Source of the DNA: Desmodus rotundus
Taxonomy: Eukaryota; Chordata; Mammalia; Chiroptera; Phyllostomidae
Length of the DNA: 64,000 bases
Reading direction: 5' to 3'
NCBI RefSeq assembly: GCF_022682495.2
Contig: NC_071399.1
Location: 54,800,873-54,864,872, forward strand
Below the pieces are notes generated by a model. That model was not told where the DNA came from. It saw nothing but the letters and a program-made list of their open reading frames with translations, and did not search any database. Within the stretch, counting starts at the first letter, position 1; every line of letters begins with the position of its first letter. The translations under genes and the position numbers were made by a program. Positions 1 to 12,114 of this stretch are shown piece by piece.

Positions 1-3000
1 CATTCATTTAATCAGAGATTGAATAACTCTTGAAACTTCTCAAAATTCAAGGTTGAAAATAAGAGGGCTGGGTTTACTTGCTTATCAAGCATTGGGACCT
101 TAAATGTGGAGGTGTGCTTATGGATACTAGCTGTTGGAGCAAAGTTCTCTGAATATCAGGAAATGCTGATATTCGATCCTCCATCCTACATTTTGGGCTT
201 CTACTCTGTTTATTCTTCTGTCCTATTTCTAGTTAGGTGGTGGCATGATGTATTTGAGATATTAACAAGTGCTTTTAAATATTAACCTGCTTTGAAATGT
301 GTTTCTTCCCCCCTCTTCCTTAACCACATTCAAGCAGATAGTTGGCCTCAGGACGAATGAGAGTAACAAAAAAAGCCATACACAGGTTTAGGTTTCTTAA
401 AAACAGTTCCTTCAAGGAGATTAATATAGAGATTGCCTTCCAGATTATGGATTGCATCAAGGTGGAATGAAAGGGAACAGAGAGGAAAGAAGGAAAAGTG
501 AGAACAGAGACCTCACTGTGCCCAGGAGACAGGGACCTGGGCTTTGTCTGCAAGAGGCAGCTGGGGAGACAGGAGACCATAAGCAGGGCGCCTGACATGT
601 ATGACCAGAGGGGATTTAGCTCACTTTCCTGATGGAAACCCCCACCTCGCCAATGGCAAAGCCCGAAGAAGAGATGGCTGTGGGGCCTGTCTAGAAGGAC
701 ATGCCACAGACAGCTCATCAAATCTCATGTCTGCAGGCAACAGCAAGAACCTCCAGAGCGGAAGGGGGCCCTGGGACTGGGCAGTGACTGTGTGTGCTGA
801 TGGCAGAGCATCAGACTGAAGGATGGTCATGGATGCCTGGAAGATGAGTGATGTGAGACCAGATAGGCTACCCCTTTGGCAGGACGCTAAGTAAGCCCCG
901 AGGAACAAATGAAGTGGGATTGTGTGATGGAACAGAGTACTCAGATAAAAATTAAGCAATTCTTTAAAATTCTTTGCAGATGTAAACCTTTATGGGGTTT
1001 CCTTCTGATAGAGTAAAAAGTCAAAATGAATCATGTAGCATGGCAAATAAATATAGCTGTGTATGATTAGTTCAGCATTCAGATTTCTATGGAGTATTAA
1101 AATGGATTCCCATTGAGAACAAGTCCTCACTCTGCTCGGAGAATTCTGTCGCTTTAAAGGAAAGGCAAACAGGTAGAGAAACAGACCTGTAACAGATCAT
1201 TCCATTTGCAAGAGAAGAAGTCTAATCTATTTTCATGCCAAAGTGTAAAGGACTTTTCACTTCTTTCATCACTTCATTAATCTAATTTCAAAACGGAAGG
1301 CCTGCACTGAAAACAGAGGTTATTCACATTTCAAACAAACTCCTCAGGCATAATGAGTGAGCAAAGCATTCAACTGTTAGACTTCATTGCTTTTCTACCA
1401 GCTAGAGACAAGTACAATGAAGGTCATGCTATTTAATCTTACGTATGAACAGATGTATATAGTAGGAGTTGGAGAAGGAATTATTTTGAAAAATGGCAAA
1501 AAATAGATGTTACACACTGACTATCAAGGTAAAGTTTGGAATAGGATGAGCAATTCAATATTATCTATTTCCATGTTCTTTTAACTTATGGAATGACTGA
1601 ATGAATGAAAAATTCCATGGTAAATCATGAGAAATAGCCAGTTACATATACCAAACCCCATTCTGCAACATAACAGAGGAGTTTGGAAGGGCTGGAAATA
1701 CTTCCACCCCAGGAATTTCCAGGACATCTGGTAAGTCAACAACATTATCACAAACATTATGGCCAACAATGTGAGTTCTGCAACAATGTATTCATTTTCC
1801 AAATGTTCCAGCTGAGAAAGCCACACAGAACATTCCCACCATCTAGCAGATGGCTAATGGGGGAGCCAATATTTTCTGTGGAAACCAAAGTTTCTTCTTT
1901 TAACATTAGACATTTTCAGCAGAGAGAACAAATAAGCATTTGTTTTTCTATTCTATTAGCTCACACTCATAAAGAGACAGTATTGCAGACTATTAATTTA
2001 AAAGTGCATTAAAAATGAGTTTCTCCTTCAGATTATAGAACTAAGAGGCTTCAGATCCTGAAATGTCTGGTGGTAGAAGTAAGGGCTATTGCTTTGTTAC
2101 CTAGCATGAGATGGAAGGGTTAGGGAAGTCTTTGAGACTTTATTTATTAATTTTATTATTATGATTGATTTGCAGGAGGGAAAACCTTAAAAGTATGTGG
2201 GTGGAAATTGGCTTGCTCCTACCTGCCTCAGATTTACAACTGATTTGTAAGATGCAGAGACTATGAATGGGATTCTCTCCTCACAGAAAATAACATGAAA
2301 TGAACGAGGTGCAGCTGCCAACTTTGTTTTAGGGAAGAGTGGGAAGAGTTGGCAAACAAAAGAAAAAGCATGTTATTTGAGTGATATGAAGTCAGTATAT
2401 TTAGCTTCACAAACTACATTTACTGTGCCAGGAAAGTGGGTCGATTAGCCTTAAAATATTTTACCGGCAAGTGTTATCATCAAGCATTTAAGTAAATGTG
2501 AGACATTTAACAAATGTAGCACGTACTTTAGAGAGTAGTAACTTGTTATAGATAGATGATGTCATTTGTTTGTTTTTGCTTTGTTTTCTAAGCTGTTTAG
2601 AGAACCAAATTGATATTTCCACTTTTCCTAGAACAAGTGTTTTATGTTTTTTATGTCGCTGCTGCCAGACTAAAACCCTTCCATTTTTAAATCGATTTTG
2701 ATGCTGCCATGCAAAAAATACTGACATGTGAAATCACACCTACTTTATAACAGGGTGGTTCACCCTTTCAATAAATATTAAAGAACCTATATACCTACTG
2801 TACAAGAAAATATGCTAGGCTCTGCTGGAGATACAAGAAACTTACAGGGAAGTTAATGGTGCAAAGACATGCTTAATATCAGTAAGTTATCAATCATATC
2901 TGTCTCCCTTCTTGAACTGGTATTTTAGCTGAAACACTCATTTGGTGGTTGCTAGGAGTCCGGCTTTCTGAAACCCTTAGAAGCTGGAGTCCAAGGTGCT

Positions 3001-3099
3001 ATCAGAAGTGGCTAACAGATGAAGATGTTCTCTTCTCAAGTAGAGTTTGCTTCAGGAATCAAGAGAGCCAAACCCTTGTAAAGAGTTCCTTTATCATAT
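1..3099. other. No recognised gene; mostly unique AT-rich sequence
   Basis: Only short chance reading frames occur, none with a recognisable domain. A slightly GC-richer patch lies at about 480-900. A weak copy of an old dispersed mammalian repeat (the 'tatttattgag...gctgg.gata' type) may sit at 2765-2870. I see no SINE, LINE or LTR with clear ends. The stretch is best read as intergenic or intronic background. Confidence 0.6.
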
Positions 3100-3567
3100 G
3101 GTAGATGAAATGCCCTTTCTCCTTTTTCAAAGAGACCCATGTCCTAATCTCCATAACCTATGAATAGGGCATGTCAAAATGACATTGCAGATGGGACTAT
3201 GTTAAGGATCCTGAGATGGAAGTTATCCTGGGTTATCTGGCTGAGCTCAGTGTTACCACAAGGACACTTGTGGTATGAGGGTCAGAATCAGTAAAGCTAT
3301 GACAATGGAAGCAGAGTTTGGAGTGATGTGCTTCGAAGATGAAGGAAGGGGCCACAAGGTGGCTTGTGGGAGCTGGGGAAGAACAAGGAAATGTATTCTT
3401 CCCTAGAGCCCCCAGAAGGGAACACGGCAGCCCTGATGACATCTTGATTTTAGCCCAGTGTGACCTGTGTCGTATTTCTGACCTATAGAACTGTAAGATA
3501 ATAAATTTTTGTTATAAAGCACTAAGTTTGTGGTAATTTATTACAGCAGTGATAGAAAACTAATGCA
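3100..3567 (+). mobile_element. MLT1-like MaLR (ERVL-type) solo LTR remnant
   Basis: The 3' half carries hallmarks of MaLR LTRs: a 'ttgattttagcccagtg' segment near 3446, a polyadenylation signal aataaa at 3500-3505, then 'aagtttgtggtaattt' and a terminal 'gaaaactaatgca' ending near 3567. The 5' part ('gtcctaatctccataacct' near 3140) also fits. There is no internal retroviral sequence next to it, so it is a solo, decayed LTR. The left boundary is approximate; the subfamily is not assigned. It encodes nothing. Confidence 0.75.
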
Positions 3568-4476
3568 ATCTGAAATTCATAAATAATCACTGTAAGTTCT
3601 CCTGGACAGGAGGTGTGGCCCTGAGTAGAAAAGAGCTGTGGCATAGCAAGAATTCGCCATCTTTCTCCACTCTAGCAGGGTCACACAACATGGACCTGCA
3701 TCAGCTTTACCTGTGAGAGCAGAAGGGCAAGGGGGAAATGTGTAAAGATGCTTCTCCCCTGCTTTCTGCAGACACCGTATCTTTGCTCAGATCAACAGCC
3801 TTTCTGAATAAAATGGGAACCTACAGGAGTAAGTATGTGTGGTCTCCTTTGACAACTTGTAGACAGACCTGAAATTATGCAGAAATAACCCTGGAAAAGG
3901 CTCAGTTGAGCATTAATGGGATACTCATTTCTGATTTTAATATGACCTGTTTTTGCATCAAACATACCACCCTGGAGGACTGCAGGTGATGATAATTTGG
4001 ACCAGATAATCCCTGAAGTTCTATGAATTTCTTTGAGCTTGATGGTGTTTCTTTACAAGAATTCAAAAAGTATCTCCCTAATGTCGGATATCTTAGTGGA
4101 CAGATATCAGAGAGAATAGAAACTGGGAAAACCAAACAAAAACACTTAACTTTACAAAGGAGTGATTCATTACAGAGAACACAGTCACCTGGCCCTGGAT
4201 ATTTTTCCTGGCCAGTGCTCAGACCTTTGCAACAAGCAGGAGCGAGGACCACAGTCCTGCATCTGGGTTTTGTCTTCGCCAGGACTGAACATTGGTTCCA
4301 CCTCTGATTCACTTTTAGACTGTAGGACAAGGTGTCAACAGATGGGGTTTCTCATGAGTCTCAGCCTCCCGAGTGCTCAAACCTGAAGTTACTTCTGAAC
4401 TATTCCAAAGGAACCCATCATCTTCCCCACAGGATCTTGGTCACCTGAATCATAGCCCCTTATCAAATTGTCATTA
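3568..4476. other. No gene recognised
   Basis: A 142-codon open frame on the minus strand (3902-4330) has no recognisable domain and no promoter or splice context, and is probably chance. No repeat with clear ends is visible. The sequence immediately left of the Tigger-like element is ordinary AT-rich DNA. Confidence 0.55.
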
Positions 4477-4900
4477 TAGTAGTTCCCGCTTATCCACAGT
4501 TTTAGTTTTTGTGATTTTAGTTACCTGCTGTTAACCATGGTCCAATAGTATTAAATGGAAAATTCCAGAAAGAAAACATTCGTAAGTTTTACATAAATGC
4601 CATTCTGAGTAGCATGGTAAGATGTGGTGCTGTCCTTCTCCAGACCGGGAATCACCCCTCTGTCCAGCCTCTCCATGCTGCGATGCTCTCCCTGCCCAGA
4701 GACACTTAGTAGCCGGCTGGGTTATTAGATCAACTGTCAGGTAATCGCAGTGCTTGTGTTCAAGCAGCGTTTATTTACTTAATAATGGACCCAAATCACA
4801 AGAATAATGATGCTAGCAATTTGCATATGCCAAAGAGAAGGTGCCTAATTTTTCTATCTTATTATTATTGTTAATCTCTTACTCTAATTTCTAAATTAAA

Positions 4901-4946
<46 letters not shown>

Positions 4947-5019
4947 TTTAGTACTATCCATGGTCAGACATTTATTGGAAGTCTCAAACATATTCCCTGC
5001 AGATAAGGAGGGACTACTG
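4477..5019. mobile_element. Nonautonomous Tigger/pogo-type DNA transposon (TcMar-Tigger)
   Basis: The ends are inverted repeats: the left end begins 'tagtagttcccgcttatcc' and the right end, read on the minus strand, begins 'cagtagtccctccttatc'. TA dinucleotides flank both sides (4475-4476 and 5020-5021), the target duplication expected of Tc1/mariner-superfamily elements. The body includes 'aaatggaaaattccagaaa' and 'tgcttgtgttcaagcagc', as I recall from mammalian Tigger-derived miniature elements. No transposase frame survives. An (AT)21 tract has expanded near the right end. The superfamily is well supported; the subfamily is not assigned. Confidence 0.8.
4903..4944. repeat. (AT)21 dinucleotide microsatellite in a palindrome
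   Basis: Twenty-one uninterrupted AT units are flanked by taaacc on the left and ggttta on the right, so 4897-4950 is a perfect 54-base palindrome. It lies inside the Tigger-type element. Long AT palindromes can extrude cruciforms and vary in length; that behaviour is inference. Confidence 0.95.
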
Positions 5020-5037
5020 TATCTGTTTTCTAACCAA

Positions 5038-5130
5038 TAGATTGTGAATTCTTTGGTACAAGACACAGTGTCTCACTCATGTGTTTCTTATACATAGTGC
5101 ATTGCTTTCACTCAGTGAGCACTTCATATA
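5038..5130 (+). repeat. L2 LINE 3'-end fragment
   Basis: The series 'gaattctttggtacaagacacagtgtct' followed by 'catagtgcattgctttcactcagtgagcacttcat' is a diverged form of the L2 3' end, in which a 'gactgtaagctcc..gagggcagg' block is followed by a 'tgcctggcacatagtaggcgctcaataaat' block. Short and decayed; no coding content. Confidence 0.5.
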
Positions 5131-6514
5131 TATTGACTTTCACTGTTGAAAGGGCAAAAATAATTTTTTCCCTCTGCAATCTCTCAACGTTTTCATCAAT
5201 CGTATAGCCAGTAAGGCTTGAATCCTGAAGTCATACCTGCCTCCTTCCTTCTTTTTGCTTTTTATATACATTGCTTTTTTTCTTTTCCCTAAATAGAGTG
5301 TTCAGTCTTTCTAGCTCCTAGAACTATTTATTATTGATGCTGCTAATATTTTTGCAAAACCTGTGTGGGTACCCTTTCCAGGCTTTAATTATACTAATAC
5401 TTTATTCTAGTTTTTAATAATGTCACACTTTTCTAAGAGTAGTGAGTATACTCAAAAAACCCCATCAATTTCATTAAGTTTCAGTTGGACAACTGAAGCA
5501 TGTTTGTGTGGTCATAACACCCTCAACAAACGTGGCTCACCTCGCGAGCACCTGGAGAAGTGCCAGAATGCTTGTGAGTTGTTCAAGATCTAAAGTGTGC
5601 TTCCTTCACGATTACAGGCAACTTGACGAGACTTGAATTCCCACTGACCTTTTGTGCACTTCTCCAAAGTGGGAGGAGGAACTGAGGTTTCTGATAAACT
5701 GGGCAGACACAGCCATTGCCTTTCCACTTAAATTTCCCAGGGATTTGGTACATTTCATCTCCATTCAGTGTGTGCTGCTGAGAATTTTAAACAACAAAGC
5801 AACTGTCAAAAAGTGAAAATGAACCCTAATCAAATGTATCGACATGCACAAAACTGAGACATGAATGTATAGGTAGGGGGAGATCTGCTAATAAAGTGAT
5901 TTTTGTTTTGTTTTGTTTTTGACAGCTGAGAGCATGCATGTGGCATTGAATATACCATGTGACTGATACTTAGATTGCTTTTTATTATCTAAACAAGCAA
6001 TACTGTGCATCGGTATCAGAATCAGAAAGAAAGTCTGTAATTCTGTGAGACAGGGAGGGCCAGGATCAAGGCAGGTGGCTGTTGGCCTCAGGCAGGGTTT
6101 CCCAGAGCCTAAAAGAAGGAAGGTGCTGAGGCGGTTAGCAAGTTGAGATTAGTTCTTAGACAGCAGCCCCCAGGCGCTGCTAGAGGAAAGCTCTGATGCT
6201 GGGAACACACTCCATCACTCCTCAGGGTTGCTAATAAGCCAGCTTTCCAAAAGGGAGTGCTCTCTCTAAGTACAGGCAGTTCTATACTCACCAAAATGAT
6301 CTGAAATTGTACTTACAGATGGAGTGTGTTTAAATGGCTCAACTGTCCAAGTGGCCAGTCACCTAATCCTCATCCTAGAGAAGTTAATGACTCATTGCTC
6401 CAAGAATAGTCTGAAACAGAGATGCTTTAAAAATGGCTTTACTTAAAAACATTCCCCAGAGATGGAGTTTTAGGAGGAAGAGTAGAGTTCCAGTTGCTAG
6501 GTACTTAGTCAATG
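5131..6514. other. No gene or clear repeat recognised
   Basis: Unique-looking AT-rich sequence. It holds a short (TTTTG)n-like run at about 5898-5920 and nothing with defined ends. Confidence 0.5.
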
Positions 6515-7085
6515 TAAAAATTAACAGATATTTATTGAACTTCTACTTTTTCCCAAGCATTGTGCTAGATGCTGGGGATATAAGGGTGAATGAGACAGAA
6601 AGAGGTCCTGTCTCCATGGAGCGAACTTTCTAATATGAGAAACCAAAAACACACGCATACAGTCAGGACATACAACAGTAAATGGATTGGAAACTTATAT
6701 GTAAGGCCCATGGAAGAAAAAAAAAGTGGCTAAGATCAAAAAGCAGACAAATAATCAAACAAAAAATAATGTTCAGCCTAATTTAAGCAATAAGGTCTCA
6801 TTGAAGGAGTATATCTGTGTTGGGATCTGAAAGAAAAGGACTTAATCATAGAAATATGGGATGGGGAAGATGAGAGCCTTCCATGCAAAGGTAATAGCTA
6901 GATGTGTTCCAGGAACTGAAATGGGCCAGTGTGTGTGGAGTGTGGAGGAGCAGGAGAGAGTGATAATAATGGACAGAGGGTCCTATCAGGCAGGGACTTC
7001 TTAGCCATGAGATGTTTGAGTTTATTCTAAATGACAAAGACACTGAAAGTCTTTAAGTGGAGGGAGATATGTTCAGACTTGTGTT
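6515..7085 (+). repeat. Old mammalian dispersed repeat, family not assigned (copy 1)
   Basis: It opens with 'acagatatttattgaactt', then 'gtgctagatgctggggatat' and 'ctccatggagcgaactttc', and continues through blocks resembling 'gagggtcctatcaggcaggg' to 'gaaagtctttaagtggagg'. The same block order occurs at 9445-9980 and, less completely, at 38055-38350, so the family is recognised by recurrence within this window. It has no inverted ends, tail or coding frame that I can see. It is most likely the 3' part of an ancient retroelement. Confidence 0.55.
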
Positions 7086-7550
7086 TTGGAAAACATGAAT
7101 ATTTTCTCTGCATTTTTAAATATACTTGGCATATTAATAAAACTTAAAGTCTTGACAAAACCAATACTGTTCTAAGTTTACTAATTTCAAAATGTTCTTT
7201 CTCTTATTCATTCTTATATATTTATTGTATCTAGTGTGTGCTACATACTAAATACGGACACACAGAGAAGATAGAAAGTCACTTTTTAGGATGGAAGATC
7301 ACACAAAAATGGACAATCTTCACACATGGGATACATACATCTCCAGTCTGATATTCAGAGACTCTAGGAGTTCAAAGAGAATCAAGTCCTCAAACTTGGT
7401 GGTGAGGTCACCAAAACTGTCACGTGGGAGGGTCACTCTTCTGTCCCCCTACTCCCCCCATAGGATTCTAGGTCAGTTAGCATATTTCAATACACAAGTG
7501 CTTTTTATACATGGCTATGGATGCCTCATATAAACGATGCAGAAGTTATT
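7086..7550. other. No gene recognised
   Basis: Unique AT-rich DNA apart from a weak fragment of the same old dispersed repeat near 7210-7280. It forms the left flank of the twin-primed L1. Confidence 0.5.
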
Positions 7551-7567
7551 ATATATTTTTCTTTTTA
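7551..7567. repeat. Left target-site duplication of 5'-inverted L1
   Basis: The 17-base string atatatttttcttttta is repeated exactly at 8091-8107. The two copies bracket the L1 and prove that both L1 segments between them arrived in one insertion event. Confidence 0.92.
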
Positions 7568-8090
7568 AAAAAATTTTTATTGTTATTCAATTACAGTTCT
7601 CTGCATTTTCTCCCCATCCCTCCACTCCACCCCAGCCAAACCCACCTCCCTCCCCCACCTCCACTCTCCCCCTTGATTTTGTCCATGTGTCCTTTATAGT
7701 AGCTCCTGTAAACCCCTCTCCCCACTATCCCCTCCCTGCTCCCCTCTGGCTATTGTTAGATTGTTCTTAACTTCAATGTCTCTGGTTATATTTTGTTTGC
7801 TTTTTTCTTTTGTTGATTATGTTCCAGTTAAAGTTGAGATCATATGGTATTTGTCCCTCACCACCTGGCTTATTTCACTTAGCACAGGAGGAAATGAAAC
7901 TGTCACTGTTTGCAGATGACATGATAGTGTACATGGAAAATCCTATAGACTCCACCAAAAAACTACTCGACCTAATAAATGAATTTGGCAAAACAGCTGG
8001 ATACAAAGTCAATACTCAGAAATCAAAGGCATTCCTGTATACCAGCAATGAAACAGCAGAAATAGAAATCAGGAAAAAAAATTTCATTTG
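7568..8090 (-). mobile_element. 5'-inverted (twin-primed) L1 insertion
   Basis: From 7568 to about 7884 the element is the L1 3' UTR plus the last codons of ORF2, in minus orientation, with its A-rich tail as poly-T at the left edge. The same 3' UTR recurs at 61155-61775 (-) and 62466-62642 (+). At about 7884-7889 the orientation flips, and 7888-8090 is an ORF2 reverse-transcriptase fragment reading on the plus strand. Perfect 17-bp TSDs flank the whole. This is the textbook product of twin priming. The two L1 parts are not adjacent in a full L1: a large part of ORF2 between the RT fragment and the C-terminus is missing. Little decay is visible, so it is comparatively young. Confidence 0.92.
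7888..8090 (+). pseudogene. L1 ORF2 reverse-transcriptase fragment (inverted part)
   Basis: The frame reads [19 protein letters not shown], containing the FADD catalytic motif of LINE reverse transcriptases, then a helical stretch ([17 protein letters not shown]) and [10 protein letters not shown], the thumb-side region that follows the active site in mammalian L1 ORF2. It is about 65 codons with no internal stop, although it cannot encode a working protein. The right end runs into the target duplication with a few bases of microhomology (atttgatata in both L1 and target). Confidence 0.9.
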
Positions 8091-8107
8091 ATATATTTTT
8101 CTTTTTA
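8091..8107. repeat. Right target-site duplication of 5'-inverted L1
   Basis: Exact 17-base copy of 7551-7567; marks the original insertion site. Confidence 0.92.
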
Positions 8108-9109
8108 TGTGTGCGGTTAAAGGCAGGCAAGTTCCCAGTAACAAATTTCAAGTAATTGTACTAAGGGCCCGAATTGCAGCTTGATGAAATTAAAAGAGAC
8201 TGTAAGAAATGAGTGCTTAACTTCACCAACAATGTTAACAATGTTTAGAAATATTATCACAGAAACGATATCATCATGAATAGTAGGGAACAATGTCCAC
8301 ATTAAAAATGTTCAATTAGGTAGTGTTAAAGAGTGAAGCTAGTGGCAGAATTTAAAAGCACGTCTAGGAGGAACATGAGTCTTACTTAAGATTTTTGATG
8401 ACTTCAAATCTTTCTGTTACGTCAACTAGAAAACAGCCTTCTGTAATGCTAACACATGGGCTTCCTGCTATCATAGGGCAAAACGTATGCGCCTGGAGCA
8501 TAGAGACTTATTTTCACCTTTACTCTTATCTTGGTAAAACAGTCCACTGACTGTATCTGCCTTTTTCTGGCTGAGGTTTAGTGCTGCAGTAGTCCTCATT
8601 AAAGCCAGAAAAAAGAGAGAGGCACTGGAGATACTTTAACTGCCACAGGCATAAGGCATTATCTTCACCCTGTGAAAAATTGCCTGATTTCTTCTCTTGA
8701 TAAAACTAGACATGAGTTTGAAAACATTACTTAGAAACATAAACCTCAAATACCTAAGTTCTTGCTTCTCTTCCTTTATCACTCACCAGAGCCTTTGAGA
8801 ATTGGAAAGAAAAAAAAGCTGACTACTTGTAATGAAATGCACTTAAAGAGGGGAAAATGTAAGATTTCATTTTGACGCACAGTTGATAGAACCATTATCT
8901 CTGGAGGGCTTATTCCATCAAGAGCCTGAGATGCTGAAGCCAGCAGAGTGTAAGAGGTATGAAAACAGTTTCATTAAGTCATTAAAGCAAACTCTGCTGC
9001 CCCATCCTCCATTGGCTCCCCTTTGCTCTGGCCTTGGTTGGGCACCCACTACCCTGTGGGCCACCTGTCATTCTTTCTGCTGAGGAGACCATTCTGAGTG
9101 CCCGCTAAG
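8108..9109. other. No gene or clear repeat recognised
   Basis: Unique-looking AT-rich sequence with only short, featureless reading frames. Confidence 0.5.
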
Positions 9110-9444
9110 ATTGGCCTGAATACCTTGGCAGAGCACTGAAGCCCTCTGTTCTCTGTCCCCAAGCCACGTTTCATACACCCAGTGTTGCATCCATCCCAAT
9201 TTCTCCATTGTTCTGCAACCCTCTTGTTCTCACCTAATTCTGTGTCCTTTTCCCTGATTTTCCTGTCAGTTGTTGACCCCTTTCCAATTTCACCTTTTTT
9301 AGAATTAAATCTTCTCCATAACCCTATTCAGATCATTACTACTTATTTTGGGTTTCTACTCCAAGTTTTAGCATTTTCAAATTCTCATCTTATTCTAGTT
9401 GTATTTCTATCTTCTCTTCCCTCCAGACTGTAAGTTCTTTGAGA
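9110..9444 (+). repeat. Probable L2 LINE fragment
   Basis: Pyrimidine-rich sequence resembling the L2 3' region ends in 'ctccagactgtaagttctttgagaac' (about 9421-9447), the diverged form of the conserved L2 motif 'actgtaagctccttgagg'. It is immediately followed by the old dispersed repeat. Boundaries are uncertain. Confidence 0.5.
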
Positions 9445-9980
9445 ACTTCTAAATGGCATTTACTGAGCACATTGCAATTATACTGTTCTGGGTGCTGGGG
9501 AAACAAATAACACAAAACACAAAGAGTCCTGTTCTAATGGAATTTATATTCCAGTGGTGGGAGGATAACAATAAATAAAAACATAGATGAACACAATAAT
9601 TACGAGTTGTGATTCATGCTATAAAGCAACAAATGGGGAAATGGGATAAGAGAATCTCTGGGGTCGGGGGTGTTTCATTAGGCAGAGTGTGAGAGCAGGC
9701 CCCTCTGTAGTGGTTACTTGGGGGTGAAAATGTGCCGCTCTGGGGAGTGGTGGCGGGCAGGCCAAGCAGAGCATTCTGGAGAGTAGGACCAACAAAGTCC
9801 TGAGGCAGGAAAAGGCTTGGCATACTCTAGGAATGGCCTACCTCATTTTGTGGTAGGTGGGGAAAGGTAGGACACAGAACTGGACAGGTAGGCAGAAGCC
9901 AGATGCCTCAAGACCAAGAGTTGGGATTCAGTTTTAAATACAGTGGGGAGCCATTGATATCATTTGACTTATATTTTCAA
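9445..9980 (+). repeat. Old mammalian dispersed repeat, family not assigned (copy 2)
   Basis: Same block order as 6515-7085: 'gcatttactgagcacat', 'ctgttctgggtgctgggg', 'tcctgttctaatggaattt', then 'gtcctgaggcaggaaaagg' and 'gggagccattgatatcattt'. It is the best-preserved of the copies here and therefore the best seed for identifying the family. Confidence 0.6.
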
Positions 9981-11869
9981 AGATAATATAGATATTTTTC
10001 AAATTAAATTGAATCTGTTATAAGACCAGGGCTTATTTACTCTAATTGAATATTAATGGTCTTTGTTTTTTTAACTTGAAATAATTGCAGAGTCTTCCCA
10101 GACTCAATGAATAAAGTAAGGTTAAAAACCATTCAAAATAAAAGAATAGTTAACTCCAAATTTTCATGTTCATTGTCTTGGCCAGTTAGTTTTAATTGCA
10201 TCATTTCTACTAATCTATGAAGAAAGTTTTGCTGAACAAACTTCTAGTATAAATAGAACGTTGGGGAATGGTGTGGAATGTGTCTGTGTGTGAGTATAGT
10301 ATGTTTTAAATTGAATTCTTAGAGCAAATATTTAAAAATTAGCACAGTAACTTGTCCTTATAATTATAATCTCCTCCCCTTCAATTAATTTCTCTCTGCA
10401 TGTAGGATTACCCCTCATACACGCAAGAAAGCCTCCTTTTATTGTTCTAAGCAGGAAACTGCACATACTCGGGAGTGATTCGTTTAGTTTTTAACAGATT
10501 TCTTTGCGGTGCGGGGGATCTTTGCTGGCCTTTCTTCCAGTTAGAATGAGTAAGTAAAGTGGTACTGGGTTTCCATAGAGCAGTTTAAAAAAAGGGTGCA
10601 AAAATGTGGTGGGAATGCAACTTTTAGATTTAAGTGGTAGAGAGACTGAAGAATAGACTTTATGTTCAGTTTATTGCTCATAGAGATTCAGTTCTATTGC
10701 TCTTAGAAAACTTTTCTGGTAATAATTTAACTTGGAATAATGCAGCAAGTTTATATTGGTTGCCACCTATTTGGAGCTGAAAAGTCCTGAAGTAGTTCAC
10801 ACAATGAAACCCAGCTATAAGGCGAGCTGACACAAACCAAATGCTCCCGATAGATCCGCCTCCTCTTTGCAAACAGAATGGGGTCTGCAACAGTGGGAGT
10901 CAGATTTGTCTCTAATTTTATTCTCTTATTGGTGCTCATCCTCACTGGATTGAAGATGGGATAAATGTATCAATTACCTTAAATATATCACCACTCCAGG
11001 ATGGAGTTTTAGGTTCCAGGTCCTCTGGGAGAAAATGAACTGTTTAATTTAACAGCTGTTATTAATAGTATGATTTATTGTGCCATTGGTCAGCTGCAAT
11101 ATCTAACATTTTGGAAATAATTCTTGGAATGATAATCACTGTAAGAGGTGAAATTATTCTATGTATATTTATAGCTTTTAAGCATTTTGTGAAGTAATCC
11201 AATAAAATTGACTTCTACCCAATCCCCACTACTTTCACTTTATTGGCAACATTTCCTCTGTGGGTTGCTGTTGAGACATTTTTACTGTTTACCAGATGGG
11301 GTACGATTTTACATAACTTGAAACATCTGCTGCCATTGTAGTCCAATATGATCATCTATTTATATTTTTGAATTATATTATTCACTTCTGTTTAAGTGAT
11401 CATGAAAATGTTTTGAGAAGGACAAGTTTACATGATATTTGCCAAAGACATTTAACTTTAGTCTTTCTTTTTTCCTGTTTATCTGCAATTAGGATAAGCC
11501 ATATTGTGAGTTATGAATGAAGTGAAATATTTAGATATATCTCCTACTTTTGATTTCATAATTTAACTGTTGTTAATGTCACCTCTGCTTGCTTGTACTA
11601 CCTGCATATAAGCATTTCAATATAAATGTAAAATGTAGAAAGCCATTTTAGATTATGCCAAGGATCCAACATAAAATAAAAGTCTTCAAAAACTACTATG
11701 GGAATAATACAGATCCTGAAAGCATGGAAGAAGGAGAAGCTATGCAAAGTGAAAAAGGAAATAGAATGCTCTACCTGGACTTTGAACTAACTAGCTAATA
11801 ATAAAATTGCTATTGTATACTGTAAAAATAACTTTTGTATGTAATAATCAAAATTGGATGTAGATGTTA
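9981..11869. other. No gene or clear repeat recognised
   Basis: Nearly 1.9 kb of AT-rich sequence without a repeat that I can name. The frames present are short and lack domains. Absence of recognisable mobile DNA over this length makes it one of the better places to look for conserved non-coding sequence. Confidence 0.5.
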
Positions 11870-11985
11870 CCATTGTTGTCCCATTTTATAGACAAGGAAA
11901 CTAAGGTTAAGGACATTTAGCCGCTTACCCAAGGTCACAGTAGTGAGGCCACATGGGCTCAGACCACAGTCCCTTTTACTGAGTC
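11870..11985 (-). repeat. MIR SINE fragment
   Basis: On the plus strand it reads 'cccattttatagacaaggaaactaagg' and 'cttacccaaggtcacag', the reverse complement of the MIR core (an ancient tRNA-derived mammalian SINE). Diverged and truncated. Confidence 0.75.
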
Positions 11986-12114
11986 CTTGGAGAATATGGC
12001 TGGCAGCACCCAGATCCATGGTTCTCAGCGGTGACCATAACAACTCCCCTTTTGTTCGAGGTTGGTTTAATCTCCCATGGGATTAGCTAGTCACCACAGT
12101 GGCTGCAGAGCCTT

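Noticed and set aside
3902..4330. 142-codon minus-strand frame
   Set aside because: No recognisable motif, signal peptide or splice-site context; the length is within chance for mammalian DNA.
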